Of a stretch of DNA of 64,000 bases, positions 35,136 through 43,925 are shown in pieces (within the stretch, counting starts at the first letter, position 1; every line of letters begins with the position of its first letter). The notes under the pieces are model-generated. The model was not told the origin of the DNA. It saw only the letters and a program-made list of their open reading frames with translations, and did not search any database. The stretch spans positions 186,001-250,000 of the forward strand of contig NZ_RJJT01000001.1 in assembly GCF_003938655.1 (NCBI RefSeq), read 5' to 3'. The translations under genes and the position numbers were made by a program. Origin of the DNA: Rhizobium pisi. Lineage in GTDB: Bacteria; Pseudomonadota; Alphaproteobacteria; Rhizobiales; Rhizobiaceae.

Positions 35136-35861
35136 GTGACCATTCTGCTGGAAGTATGCGTGGACAGCGCCGAAGGCCTTGCCGCCGCGATCGAGGGCGG
35201 CGCCGGCCGCATTGAGCTCTGCTCAGCCCTCGAGCTCGGCGGCCTGACACCGCTGCCGAGCCTGATGAGGATCGCCGCCAGGGCGCCCATCCCGGTCTAC
35301 GCAATGATCCGCCCCCATGCCGGTCCCTTCATCTTCGACGGGACGGACGAGGAAGCGATGATGATCGATATCGATGCCGTGCGCACAGAAGGCCTTGCCG
35401 GCGTCGTCATCGGCGCCAACCGGCGGGATGGTACGCTCGACATGCCGCTGATCCACCGCTTGAAGGCGCATGCGGCCGGCCTCGGCTCGACGCTGCATCG
35501 CGCTTTCGATCTGGTGCCGGATGCCGATCAGGCGCTGGAGCAGGCGGTCGAACTCGGCTGCGAACGCATTCTCACCTCCGGCTGCGCGTTAAAGGCGGCC
35601 GATGGTCTGGAAACGCTGAAGCGCATGTCTGCAAAGGCCGCCGGCCGCATCGCGATCATGCCGGGCAGCGGCATTCGCCCGGCAAATGTCGGCGAAATAT
35701 TGCGGGCGACCGGCGCCCGCGAGGTCCACGGCTCCTGCAGTTCGCCTGTCGAAAGTGCAGACCCGCGAGCGGTCGCGTTTGGCTTCGAGGCGAAAAGCAC
35801 AAATAAGACGGATGTCACGGTGGTCAGGGAGATGCGCCGCGCGATCGCGGCGACCCTTTAG
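35136..35861 (+). CDS. CutC family protein
   Basis: 241 aa starting at GTG 35136, with GAGGGAG at 35123-35128; the TTG at 35130 is too close to that site. CutC TIM-barrel features: EVCVDSAEGLAAAIEGGAGRIELCSAL, YAMIRPHAGPFIFDG, HRAFDLVPD, ILTSGCA, IMPGSGIRPANV and EVHGSCSSP. Originally proposed in copper handling, a claim that has not held up well; the barrel could be an enzyme. It follows the tandem-HTH LysR gene on the same strand. Its last 4 bases overlap the convergent zinc dehydrogenase gene. Confidence 0.85.
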   Translation: MTILLEVCVDSAEGLAAAIEGGAGRIELCSALELGGLTPLPSLMRIAARAPIPVYAMIRPHAGPFIFDGTDEEAMMIDIDAVRTEGLAGVVIGANRRDGTLDMPLIHRLKAHAAGLGSTLHRAFDLVPDADQALEQAVELGCERILTSGCALKAADGLETLKRMSAKAAGRIAIMPGSGIRPANVGEILRATGAREVHGSCSSPVESADPRAVAFGFEAKSTNKTDVTVVREMRRAIAATL

Positions 35862-36874
35862 GTAACACTAATCACCGCCTTGATCAGTCCATTCTTCTCA
35901 TGCGCCCAGCGCGCGAGATCGCGCGGCGCGTCGGCAAGCGTTGTGCGGTGGGTAATGAGCTTCTCCACCGGCACCAGGCCTTTGGCGATCGAATCTGCGA
36001 CATGTTCGAAATCGGCTCGGGTAGCGTTTCGGCTGCCGATCAGCATCATTTCGCGCTTGTGGAATTCGGGATCGGAGAAGCGGATATCGTCCTTGACGAC
36101 GCTGACCAGCACCAGCGCGCCGCCATGGGCAACGAAGGAGAAGGCCTTCTCCATCGACGGGCCGTAACCCGTCGCGTCGAAGACCACGTCGAAACCGTCG
36201 CCATTGGTCTTTTCCCGCACGGCATCAGCCGTTTGTTCGTTGGCAACGATGCCGGAGGTGAAGCCGAAACGCTCCGATGCCATCTGCAATCGTTCGGCGC
36301 TGGTATCGAGCAGCGTCACCTCATGACCTGCGATGCGCGAGAAGAGCGCTGCCCCAAGCCCAATCGGTCCGGCTCCGATGACAAGCGCCCGTGCGCCAGC
36401 AGCCGCCATCGATCGGCGCACCGCATGAGCGCCAATCGCCAGGAACTCGACGGTTGCCGCGGCCTCGAGGCTTAAGCCCTTGGCGGGATAGAGGTTCTCG
36501 GCCGGAACCGAGATTTCCTCGCAGAAAGCGCCGTCCGTATGGACGCCGAGCACCTTGATGTTTGTGCAGCAGTTCGGCTTGCCCTGACGGCAGGCGACGC
36601 ATTGCCCGCAAGAGAGATAGGGGTTGACGATGACCGGCGTGCCGACCGCGAGGGCCACACCGTCGCCCGCTTCCAGCACCGTCGCCGAGACCTCATGGCC
36701 CATCACCCGGGGATATTCGAGGAAGGGATGTTTGCCCTCGAAAATATGATAGTCCGTGCCGCAAATGCCGACATGGCTGACGGCAAGGCGCACCCAGCCC
36801 GCTGCCGGTTCCGCAGGCGAAGGACGCTCGACGATATCGAGCACGCCGGGCTCCCGGCAAAGAACTGCTTTCAT
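35858..36874 (-). CDS. Zinc-dependent medium-chain alcohol/sugar-acid dehydrogenase
   Basis: 338 aa. Catalytic zinc ligands: Cys in VGICGTDYHIFEG and the His-Glu pair of MGHEVS. The structural zinc motif has four Cys (CGQCVACRQGKPNCC). NAD-binding GAGPIGLGAALFSRIAG. In relatives of this type (idonate, galactonate, threonine dehydrogenases) the substrate is a polyol or sugar acid. It lies at the end of the minus-strand sugar locus, 67 bases after the permease gene, so oxidation of a sugar-derived intermediate is likely. The exact substrate cannot be read from sequence. Confidence 0.8.
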   Translation of the reverse strand: MKAVLCREPGVLDIVERPSPAEPAAGWVRLAVSHVGICGTDYHIFEGKHPFLEYPRVMGHEVSATVLEAGDGVALAVGTPVIVNPYLSCGQCVACRQGKPNCCTNIKVLGVHTDGAFCEEISVPAENLYPAKGLSLEAAATVEFLAIGAHAVRRSMAAAGARALVIGAGPIGLGAALFSRIAGHEVTLLDTSAERLQMASERFGFTSGIVANEQTADAVREKTNGDGFDVVFDATGYGPSMEKAFSFVAHGGALVLVSVVKDDIRFSDPEFHKREMMLIGSRNATRADFEHVADSIAKGLVPVEKLITHRTTLADAPRDLARWAHEKNGLIKAVISVT

Positions 36875-36941
36875 GACGGGTCTCGCATTGCTGGAATTGA
36901 GGATGCCGGCCTGACAGGCAGGCCGGCTGTCCCTTTGTCGC

Positions 36942-37916
36942 TCAATTGCTCCGGCGGCGGCGCAGCTGATCGAAGAACACGATCACGATGATCAGCAGAC
37001 CGGTGATGATGCGCTGCCAGAAGGAGTTGACGTTCAGAAGGTTCGCGCCGTTGTTGATGGTGGCGAGAATGAAGGCGCCAATCAGCGGTCCATGCACGGA
37101 ACCCACCGCGCCGAACAGGCTGGTGCCGCCGATGACGGAGGAGGCGATCGCCTGCAGTTCCCAGCCGTCGGCCTGTGTCGCGTTACCGATTGCGATACGC
37201 GAGGCGAGCAGCACGCCGACAAAAGCCGCGAACGATGCCGAAAGAATATAGGCGAGGTAGATCATCCACTTGACGTTGACGCCGGAAAGGCGCGCTGCCT
37301 CGGCATTCGAACCGACGGCGAAGAGATAGCGGCCCCAACGGCTCAGATGCAGGAAGACGAAGGAGGGGATCGCCACCAGGATGACCATCCAGAACAGGCT
37401 TGGAACGCCAAGGAAATCGGCGCGGGCGAAGTTGCTGAAGCTCTCGTCGGTGATGCTGATCGTCGAACCGTTGGTGATCAAGAGGCCAATGCCGCGCAGC
37501 GATGTCAGCGTCGCCAGCGTGATGATGAATGGCGGCAGGCCCATATGCACGATGCCGAAGCCATGGAAGGCGCCGATCGCAACACCGATTGCCAGCGTCA
37601 GTATGATCGCCGCCCAGAGCGGGATGCCCGCCTGTAGCAGCCAGGCGATGATGACGGTGCAGAAGCCGACGATGGCGCCGACGGAAAGGTCGATACCAGC
37701 CGTGATGATGACGAAGGTCTGGCCGAGCGCCAGGATCGCCGTCATCGCGCCTTGGCGCAGCAGGTTGGAGATGTTGAGCGGCGTCCAAAAGCTGTCTGTC
37801 GAGAAGCCGAGCACGACCCAGAGGAAGATCAGCAACCCGATCAGGGTCAGGCCGAACAGGATGTTCATCTTCCGGCGCGGCGGCGGCGCGACGATTTCGG
37901 TGGGGGTGGCAGTCAT
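36942..37916 (-). CDS. Ribose-type sugar ABC transporter, permease
   Basis: 324 aa. RbsC family: LGQTFVIITAGIDLSVGAIVGFC, SGVNVKWMIYLAYILS, VIGGTSLFGAVGSVHGPLIGAFI, with about nine hydrophobic helices and a basic C-terminus (FFDQLRRRRSN). Works with the ATPase encoded just upstream (27 bases) and the binding protein at 39602. Probably imports the sugar processed by the AKR, FucU and UxaA-type enzymes encoded in the same strand series. Confidence 0.85.
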   Translation of the reverse strand: MTATPTEIVAPPPRRKMNILFGLTLIGLLIFLWVVLGFSTDSFWTPLNISNLLRQGAMTAILALGQTFVIITAGIDLSVGAIVGFCTVIIAWLLQAGIPLWAAIILTLAIGVAIGAFHGFGIVHMGLPPFIITLATLTSLRGIGLLITNGSTISITDESFSNFARADFLGVPSLFWMVILVAIPSFVFLHLSRWGRYLFAVGSNAEAARLSGVNVKWMIYLAYILSASFAAFVGVLLASRIAIGNATQADGWELQAIASSVIGGTSLFGAVGSVHGPLIGAFILATINNGANLLNVNSFWQRIITGLLIIVIVFFDQLRRRRSN

Positions 37917-37943
37917 AGGTTTTCTCCCTCTTATTCTTCTAGC

Positions 37944-39497
37944 TCAGACGCCGATCGCTTCGCTGAGCACTTCTTCATGCGTCGCCGTATGGAAATCATG
38001 GCTCGCGACGAGCTTGCCGCTGCGGAAGACATGCAGCCGGTCGGCCAGTTCGTAGACCTCAGGCAGGTACGAGGAGATCAGGATAATGCCTGCCCCCTCC
38101 TTCAGAAGCTTGGCGAAGAGCCGGTAGATTTCTGCCTTGGTGCCGACGTCGACGCCAACGGTCGGCTCGTCGAAAATGAAAAGCCGAGCGCCGTGGCTCA
38201 GCCACTTGCCGATGACGATCTTCTGCTGGTTGCCGCCCGACATGCTGGAGGCCGGAACGCGCCGGCTCGGCGTCTTGATGCTGAGATCGCGGATCTGCTT
38301 GTCGGCATTCGCCGATTCGCGCGCGTGATTGATGACCGCGCCGTGGCTGAGGCGTCCGAACACCGGCAGGTTGATGTTGAGACCGATCGGCAGGTTGAGG
38401 CAGAGCCCCTGGTCGCGCCGGCTTTCGGGCGCGAGCGCAATGCCGAGCTCCATCGCGGTGCGTTCGTTCTTGATGTCGACGCGCTTGCCCATCCAGTGGA
38501 TTTCGCCCGCAGTTGTCGGCTGGCGCCCGTAGAGCCCGAGAGCAAATTCGCTGCGCCCGGCGCCGATCAGGCCATAGAGCCCGACGATCTGTCCTGCCTT
38601 GACGCTCAGCGACACATCTTCGAAGCCCGGACCGGTAAGCCCCCTGACGTCGAGGATCGTCTCGCCGATCGGAATGTCTTCCTTGTGGTAGATCTGCTCG
38701 ATCGAGCGATTGATCATCAGCGCGATCAGTTCGGCGTCATTGGTTTCGCCGATGAGGCGCGTGCCGACATGCGTGCCGTCGCGCAGCACCGAGACACGGT
38801 CGGCAAGCTCGAAAACTTCCTCCATGCGGTGGCTGATATAGACGATGGTGACGCCTTCGCCCTGCAGACGGCGGATCAGCTTGAAGAGCTGCGCGGACTC
38901 CTGGCGGGTGAGATAGGCCGTGGGTTCGTCGAAGATCAGGAACTGCGTGCCGCGCATGGCTGCGCGCGCGGTGGCGACGAGCTGCTGCTGACCGATCGTC
39001 AGCGAGCTCAGAAGCGCACCGGCCGGCAGGCCGAAGCCAAGATCGTCGAGAACGGCCTGCGCCATCTTCTCCATCTGCTTCTTGCGCATCAGCCCGAAAC
39101 GGTTGACCTCGTCGCCGAGGAAGAGATTGGCGGCAACAGTCAGATGCCGGCAGAGCACGACCTCCTGGTGGACGGCGTTGATGCCGCGGGCGATTGCCTC
39201 GTTCGGCGTCGACAGCCCCACCGGATGGCCGCACCACAGGACCTCACCGGCCGTGCGGGGGATGACGCCGGTGAGCAATTTGATGAGGGTGGATTTGCCG
39301 GCGCCGTTTTCGCCGACGATGGCGTGGATTTCGCCGGCAAGGAAGGTCAGCGTCGCAGGCTTCAGCGCCTGTACGTGACCGTAATTCTTCTGCAGGCCTT
39401 TCAGTTCGAGGATGGGCGATCCGGCGGCAATTCGATTGGCTTCTTTCAGCGTCGCGCTGTCATCGTGGCGATGACTGATCTCTTCGAGTCCGATCAT
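37944..39497 (-). CDS. Ribose-type sugar ABC transporter, double ATPase
   Basis: 517 aa with two ABC domains. First: Walker A GENGAGKST at about residues 59-67, a short non-canonical signature (SLTIGQQQL), Walker B FLIFDEPTAYL. Second: degenerate Walker A GLIGAGRSEF, strong signature SMSGGNQQK, LFIFDEPTVGVDV. This asymmetric pattern is usual for RbsA/XylG-type subunits, in which one site is degenerate. Cytoplasmic side of the sugar importer. A hairpin at 39559-39591 separates it from the binding-protein gene, allowing lower expression. Confidence 0.85.
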   Translation of the reverse strand: MIGLEEISHRHDDSATLKEANRIAAGSPILELKGLQKNYGHVQALKPATLTFLAGEIHAIVGENGAGKSTLIKLLTGVIPRTAGEVLWCGHPVGLSTPNEAIARGINAVHQEVVLCRHLTVAANLFLGDEVNRFGLMRKKQMEKMAQAVLDDLGFGLPAGALLSSLTIGQQQLVATARAAMRGTQFLIFDEPTAYLTRQESAQLFKLIRRLQGEGVTIVYISHRMEEVFELADRVSVLRDGTHVGTRLIGETNDAELIALMINRSIEQIYHKEDIPIGETILDVRGLTGPGFEDVSLSVKAGQIVGLYGLIGAGRSEFALGLYGRQPTTAGEIHWMGKRVDIKNERTAMELGIALAPESRRDQGLCLNLPIGLNINLPVFGRLSHGAVINHARESANADKQIRDLSIKTPSRRVPASSMSGGNQQKIVIGKWLSHGARLFIFDEPTVGVDVGTKAEIYRLFAKLLKEGAGIILISSYLPEVYELADRLHVFRSGKLVASHDFHTATHEEVLSEAIGV

Positions 39498-39558
39498 GGA
39501 CCTCTCCTCCTCTTCTCACGTCTGCTCCATCCCTGGTGAACCATACCATGGATGAGAA

Positions 39559-39591
39559 AGGCCGCGCCGGTTTTTGAAACCGGCGCGGCCT
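39559..39591. terminator. Intercistronic hairpin between binding-protein and ATPase genes
   Basis: Perfect 15-bp stem AGGCCGCGCCGGTTT / AAACCGGCGCGGCCT with a 3-nt loop, no long T-run. It lies just after the binding-protein gene on the minus strand and likely acts as a partial terminator or 3' stabiliser. Confidence 0.65.
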
Positions 39592-39601
39592 GCCTGCCGT
39601 T

Positions 39602-40591
39602 TTACTTGATCTTCGGGTTCAGCAGAGCGTCGATCTTCGGCTCGGCCATGTTCGCCTTGGTGACGAGGTTTGCGCCGGTGTCGACGTTCTTCTCGACCTT
39701 TTCGCCCTTGGAGACGGCAAGAGCGGTCTTGATGCCGTCATAGCCCATGCGATAGGGGTCCTGAACGACGAGGCCGGCGATCGCACCATCCTTGAGGAAG
39801 CCGACCGTTTTGTCGTCGCTGTCGAAGCCGATGACCTTGATCTTGTCGCCGAGCTTGTTTTCGGCGATCGCCTGGCCGACGCCCTGCGCCATGATGAGGT
39901 TCGAGGCGAAGACGCCGACGAGCTTCGGGTTTGCCGTGATCAGGTCGGTCATCATGTTGAGGCCGGTCGTTGCCTGACCATCGCCGTACTTGTCGGCAAT
40001 CACCTTCAGGCCGGGATGCTTGGTCTTCACCTGATCCAGGAAGCCTTCGCGGCGCTGTTCCAGCGAGCCGACGCCGGGAAGGTTGGTCAGGATGACGACT
40101 TCGCCCTCTTCCTTGCCAGTGGCGCCCTTGATGGCGGCGGCAAGACCGTCAGCAGCGATACGGCCGCCCTGGACGTTGTCGGTCGTCAGGAACGACTTGA
40201 ACGCCTTGGAGTCGGCGCCGGAGTCGATGCCGATGATCGGAACCGACTTGGCGGCTTCATCGATCGGCTTGCCGAGCGCCTTGAACTCGGTCGGCGAGAT
40301 GACGACGGCGGCCGGCTTGCCGGCAACGGCGTTCTCAAGAATGCTGATCTGACCGTTGATGTCGGATTCGGCCTGAGCGCCGAGTTCCGGCACCTTGACG
40401 CCGAGATCCTTGCCGGCCTTGCGCGCGCCGGCCAGAACGATCTGCCAGTAGAAGGACGTCGTGTCCTTGACGATGATCGGGATCGTCACCTCGGCAGCAA
40501 AGGACGTTGCCGGCACTGCCGTGGCGATGACGGCAACGCCTGCAAGCGCTGCAAAGGCGCGGCGCGACAGAAGGGATTTTACGATGTTCAT
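39602..40591 (-). CDS. Ribose-type sugar ABC transporter, periplasmic binding protein
   Basis: 329 aa from ATG 40589-40591, which has AGAGGAGAA upstream; an in-frame start at 40708 extends into the AT-rich regulatory region. Signal peptide 1-32 with a twin-arginine-like N-terminus? (SLLSRRAFAALAGV), ending in FAAEV. Type I sugar-binding fold: IPIIVKDTTSFYWQIVLAGARKAGK, VISPTEFKALGKPIDEA, PIIGIDSGADSKAF, VVQDPYRMGYDGI. The Arg-Arg-Ala does not fully fit the Tat consensus, so Sec export is more likely. First transporter gene, with a possible operator 65 bases upstream. Confidence 0.85.
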   Translation of the reverse strand: MNIVKSLLSRRAFAALAGVAVIATAVPATSFAAEVTIPIIVKDTTSFYWQIVLAGARKAGKDLGVKVPELGAQAESDINGQISILENAVAGKPAAVVISPTEFKALGKPIDEAAKSVPIIGIDSGADSKAFKSFLTTDNVQGGRIAADGLAAAIKGATGKEEGEVVILTNLPGVGSLEQRREGFLDQVKTKHPGLKVIADKYGDGQATTGLNMMTDLITANPKLVGVFASNLIMAQGVGQAIAENKLGDKIKVIGFDSDDKTVGFLKDGAIAGLVVQDPYRMGYDGIKTALAVSKGEKVEKNVDTGANLVTKANMAEPKIDALLNPKIK

Positions 40592-40655
40592 AAGGGTTCT
40601 CCTCTCAAAATGCGTTCTCCTCCAATTAAACCGGACCGCTGAACGCTGGCGGAGG

Positions 40656-40679
40656 GTTTTTATCGATAAAAAACATTTG
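40656..40679. promoter_or_regulatory. Candidate operator of the sugar transporter genes
   Basis: Contains the 16-bp palindrome TTTTTATCGATAAAAA followed by ACATTT. It aligns with 43926-43949 upstream of the UxaA-type gene, at a similar distance from the start codon (65 versus 53 bases). Confidence 0.55.
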
Positions 40680-40801
40680 CCGGGAGAAGCTAGCCGAGGC
40701 GCATTCAAATTGCAAGTACGCCAATCTCGCTTTTTTTCTCTGGAAAAATTCCCCCAAGCAACTGATTTTATTTCAATACCACGATAGCCTAAAATACGGT
40801 G

Positions 40802-41248
40802 TCAAGCCATGTCGACTTCGTGTGGATGCACCACACCCTTTTTTAGAATCAGGTTGCCGTACAGCCGGAATTCGGTCGTCGCGACGATATAGGCAGCCTT
40901 GCGGGCCATCGCATAGAAGGCGAAGCGCTCCACCGGCACGATACGGAAATCGCCGGCGCGGCTGGTGACGATCTCCTGGAACTCGGCGCAGACTTCCGGC
41001 ACCGCGTGGGGATCGCCGACCACCTCCATCCGCCATGCCGTTTCCGGCACGAAGGTGTCGAGCGGCATATGGGTCAGGATCGCTTCGGCCATATCAGTGG
41101 CGCTGACGCCATCGGCACGAATGACAGGCGGGCCCATCGAGCCCGAGGGAAAGTTGGCGTCCGCGATGACGATGTCGTCGCCGTGTCCCATGGTCTTCAG
41201 AGCATGGAGCAGGTCGGGGCCGAGCAACGGATGGATACCCTTGAGCAT
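40802..41248 (-). CDS. L-fucose mutarotase-like protein (RbsD/FucU family)
   Basis: 148 aa. FucU/RbsD family: MLKGIHPLLGPDLLHALKTMGHGDDIVIADANFP with the conserved GHGD His, RMEVVGDP, and LYGNLILKKGVVHP. The length and the CAEFQEIV/RFAFYAMARKAAYIVAT region match FucU more than RbsD. Interconverts alpha- and beta-pyranose forms in the cytoplasm. The preceding AKR gene ends 9 bases upstream on the same strand, so the two are co-transcribed. The aldose it acts on is probably the substrate of that dehydrogenase (L-fucose or a related sugar). Confidence 0.85.
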   Translation of the reverse strand: MLKGIHPLLGPDLLHALKTMGHGDDIVIADANFPSGSMGPPVIRADGVSATDMAEAILTHMPLDTFVPETAWRMEVVGDPHAVPEVCAEFQEIVTSRAGDFRIVPVERFAFYAMARKAAYIVATTEFRLYGNLILKKGVVHPHEVDMA

Positions 41249-41257
41249 GTTGTCTCC

Positions 41258-42280
41258 TTAGACTCGGACTGCTTCGGCGCCGAGCGGCGGCGCGACCAGC
41301 GTATAGGGTTCGAATTCGGCATAGATGCCGTCGTCAAGCTGCGGCTCGACGATCTCCATATTGCGCGTCAGGCTTGAAGGCTTCGCCGTGCCGATCAGCA
41401 CGGATGCGACGATCGCCTCCCGCAACGGAAACTGCATGGCGGCAGCCGCGAGCGGCACCCCGTGCCGTTTGGCGATCGCCTCCATCGCACCGACCTTGGC
41501 GAGCACGTCGTCATCTGCCGGAAGATAGTCGAAATGGGAACCCGGCACAGGGCCGGTGGCGAGTATGCCGGAGTTGAAGACACCACCGACGACGAGTGAC
41601 GTGCCCTTCTGCCGGCAGAGCGGCAGGAGTTCGTCGACGGCCGAACGGTCGAGCAGCGTATAGCGGCCGGCGAGCAGGATGCAGTCGAGATCGGTATGGC
41701 GCATGACATCGAGGCAGACCGGCACTTCGTTGACGCCGAGACCGAAAGCGGAGATTGCTCCCGAGGAGCGCAGCTCTTCCAATGCCTTTACGCCGGAATC
41801 GAGGAACTGTTTCAGGTGGACCGCGTTTTTCGCCGCGCCATGCGTATAACCGCCGATATCGTGCACGTAGAGAATGTCGATGCTGTTGAGGCCGAGGCGG
41901 GCATAGCTGAACTCGACCGAGCGCATGATGCCGTCATAAGAATAGTCGTAATCGGCATCGAAGGAGAGCGGATTGACATAGCCGTAATTGGGCACGGTTC
42001 CGGTCGGCACCGGCCGCATCAGCCGGCCCACCTTGGTCGACAGCACGTAATCGCCTTCGGGCTTGTCGCGCAGGAAGTCGCCGACGCGCCGTTCTGCAAG
42101 GCCGAGCCCGTACCAGGGCGCGACGTCGAAATAGCGGATGCCGCTATCCCAAGCCGCCTGCAGCGTGTCCATCGCCTGCTCGCGCGGGCATTCCCGGTAG
42201 AGGCCGCCAAGAGCCGCCGCGCCGAAACTGATTTCGGTCACCTCAAGCTTGGTCTTGCCGATCCGTCTCGTCTTCATCAT
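41258..42280 (-). CDS. Aldose 1-dehydrogenase of the AKR family (D-threo-aldose / L-fucose dehydrogenase type)
   Basis: 340 aa. AKR catalytic residues D52 and Y57 (YFDVAPWYG), K83 (STKVG), and His in YVHDIGG. The motif GRLMRPVPTG and the DYSYDGIMRSVEFSYARLGL stretch are those of L-fucose/D-threo-aldose 1-dehydrogenases, which oxidise the aldose C1 to a lactone with NAD(P). It sits with FucU (mutarotase) and a UxaA-type dehydratase, so aldose to lactone to aldonate to 2-keto-3-deoxy acid is a plausible route. Ribosome site GAGGA precedes the start. Confidence 0.85.
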   Translation of the reverse strand: MMKTRRIGKTKLEVTEISFGAAALGGLYRECPREQAMDTLQAAWDSGIRYFDVAPWYGLGLAERRVGDFLRDKPEGDYVLSTKVGRLMRPVPTGTVPNYGYVNPLSFDADYDYSYDGIMRSVEFSYARLGLNSIDILYVHDIGGYTHGAAKNAVHLKQFLDSGVKALEELRSSGAISAFGLGVNEVPVCLDVMRHTDLDCILLAGRYTLLDRSAVDELLPLCRQKGTSLVVGGVFNSGILATGPVPGSHFDYLPADDDVLAKVGAMEAIAKRHGVPLAAAAMQFPLREAIVASVLIGTAKPSSLTRNMEIVEPQLDDGIYAEFEPYTLVAPPLGAEAVRV

Positions 42281-42316
42281 TCCTCCTCGCGAAGAAGCTG
42301 AAACTGTTTATTTGGA

Positions 42317-42358
42317 GCAATCCCGGGAAAAGTGCGAAGCGGGTTTCCCGGGAATTGC
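42317..42358. repeat. Rhizobium intergenic palindrome, family A (copy 3)
   Basis: Arms GCAATCCCGGGAAA and TTTCCCGGGAATTGC around AGTGCGAAGCGG, tail ATAAAACAAAGA. Lies between the UxaA-type and AKR genes of the same strand. Confidence 0.65.
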
Positions 42359-42370
42359 ATAAAACAAAGA

Positions 42371-43873
42371 TTAGAGCGTTGCGCCCAGATGCCAGGGCAC
42401 GAATTCGTTATCGCCATAGCCGAAGATCTCGCTCTTCGTCTTCTTGCCAGACGCGGTATCGACGATGAGATCGAAGATCTCGCGGCCCTTGCCGCTGATC
42501 GTCGCATCGCCGGTGGCAATCGTGCCGCAATCGATGTCCATGTCTTCCTCCATCGAGGCATAGAGTGCCGAATTGCTGGAAAGCTTCAGCGACGGCGCCG
42601 GCCGGCAGCCGAAGCAGCTGCCGCGGCCTGTGGTGAACGCGATCATGTTCGCCCCGCCGGCCACCTGGCCGGTCGCCGAGACCGGATCGTAGCCGGGCGT
42701 GTCCATGAAGACGAGGCCGGGCGCCGTAACCCGCTCGGCATAACCATAGACCGCCGTCAGCGGTGAGCGGCCGCCCTTGGCGACTGCGCCGAGCGACTTT
42801 TCCAGAATGGTGGTGAGCCCGCCGCGCTTGTTGCCGGGCGAGGGGTTGTTGTCGAGCGAAGCGCCGTGAAGGGCGACGTATTGCTCCCACCAGGCGATCT
42901 TCTCGTCGAGTTTCTTTGCCACCTCGTCGCTGACGGCGCGGCTGCGCAGCAGGTGTTCGGCACCGTAGATTTCCGAGGTTTCCGAAAGGATCGCCGTGCC
43001 GCCGGCTGAAGCCAGCAGATCGGCCGCCACCCCGAGCGCCGGATTGGCGGTGATGCCGGAAAAGCCGTCCGAGCCGCCGCATTGCAGGCCGATGATGATC
43101 TCGCCGATCGAGATCGGCACGCGCCGCTCCTTGCCGACATCGGCGGCGATTTCGCGCAGCACGCCCATGGCGCGCTCGACCGCGCGGCGTGAACCGCCTG
43201 CGTCCTGGATGTTGAAGTGCCGCTTGGAGGCGCCCGCACCGCTCTGGCCGTACAGCGTCAGCTGGTTGACCTCGCAGCCGAGGCCGATCATCAGCACGCC
43301 GCCGAAATTCACATGCCGGGTGTAACCGGCAAGCGTCCGGTGCAGCACGTTCATGCCGTCGCCGGTCGAGCTCATGCCGCAGCCCTGGTCGTGCACGATC
43401 GGCACGAAGCCATCGATGCCTTCGTAATGCGGCAGGATCGTCCGGTTCGCCTCGTCGGCGATGGCCCGGCAGACCGTGGTGGAACAGTTCACGCTGGCGA
43501 TGATGCCGATATAATTGCGTGTCGCCGCCCGCCCGTCGGCGCGGCGATATCCCATGAAGGTCCGCGCCTTATCGTCCGCCATCGCCGTTTCCGGCGCCGA
43601 ATTGGCGGTCGCGGCGAGCCGGTCGTTTTCGAAATGCAGGTTATGGCTGTGCACATGGTCGCCGGCCTTGACCTCTTCAGTGGTGCGGCCGATTGCCTGT
43701 CCGTATTTCACCACCGCCGCGCCGAGCGGAATATCCGCGATCGCGACCTTATGGCCGGGGTCGATCTTCTGGCGAGCCTGAATGCCGGCAACCGTCGAAC
43801 CCGGCGCGATAACCGCCGTTGCGACCGCGACATTGTCTCCGGCCGAGAGGATGATCCAAGGCTGTTTGTCCAA
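42371..43873 (-). CDS. Altronate/galactarate dehydratase family protein (UxaA-type)
   Basis: 500 aa if translated from the TTG at 43871-43873, chosen because AGGGAG lies 6 bases upstream; the longer in-frame ATG at 43918 has no ribosome site and overlaps the region before the operator. N-terminal SAF domain (residues 1-80) with VHSHNL, then the UxaA domain with Cys residues VNCSTTVC, DQGCGMSS, GLGCEVNQ, LQCGGSDGFSG and GRGSCFGCRPAP. Acts as an iron-dependent sugar-acid dehydratase giving 2-keto-3-deoxy acids. First gene of the minus-strand metabolic block. The substrate (altronate, fuconate or other) is inferred only from context. Confidence 0.8.
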   Translation of the reverse strand: MDKQPWIILSAGDNVAVATAVIAPGSTVAGIQARQKIDPGHKVAIADIPLGAAVVKYGQAIGRTTEEVKAGDHVHSHNLHFENDRLAATANSAPETAMADDKARTFMGYRRADGRAATRNYIGIIASVNCSTTVCRAIADEANRTILPHYEGIDGFVPIVHDQGCGMSSTGDGMNVLHRTLAGYTRHVNFGGVLMIGLGCEVNQLTLYGQSGAGASKRHFNIQDAGGSRRAVERAMGVLREIAADVGKERRVPISIGEIIIGLQCGGSDGFSGITANPALGVAADLLASAGGTAILSETSEIYGAEHLLRSRAVSDEVAKKLDEKIAWWEQYVALHGASLDNNPSPGNKRGGLTTILEKSLGAVAKGGRSPLTAVYGYAERVTAPGLVFMDTPGYDPVSATGQVAGGANMIAFTTGRGSCFGCRPAPSLKLSSNSALYASMEEDMDIDCGTIATGDATISGKGREIFDLIVDTASGKKTKSEIFGYGDNEFVPWHLGATL

Positions 43874-43925
43874 TCTTTTCTCCCTGAGGAAACGCCCGCT
43901 GCATCGGCGAATGCGCATTGATTTT

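Noticed and set aside
37752..39539. 595-codon plus-strand frame opposite the sugar ATPase gene
   Set aside because: The minus strand carries two complete ABC domains; the plus frame is an artefact.
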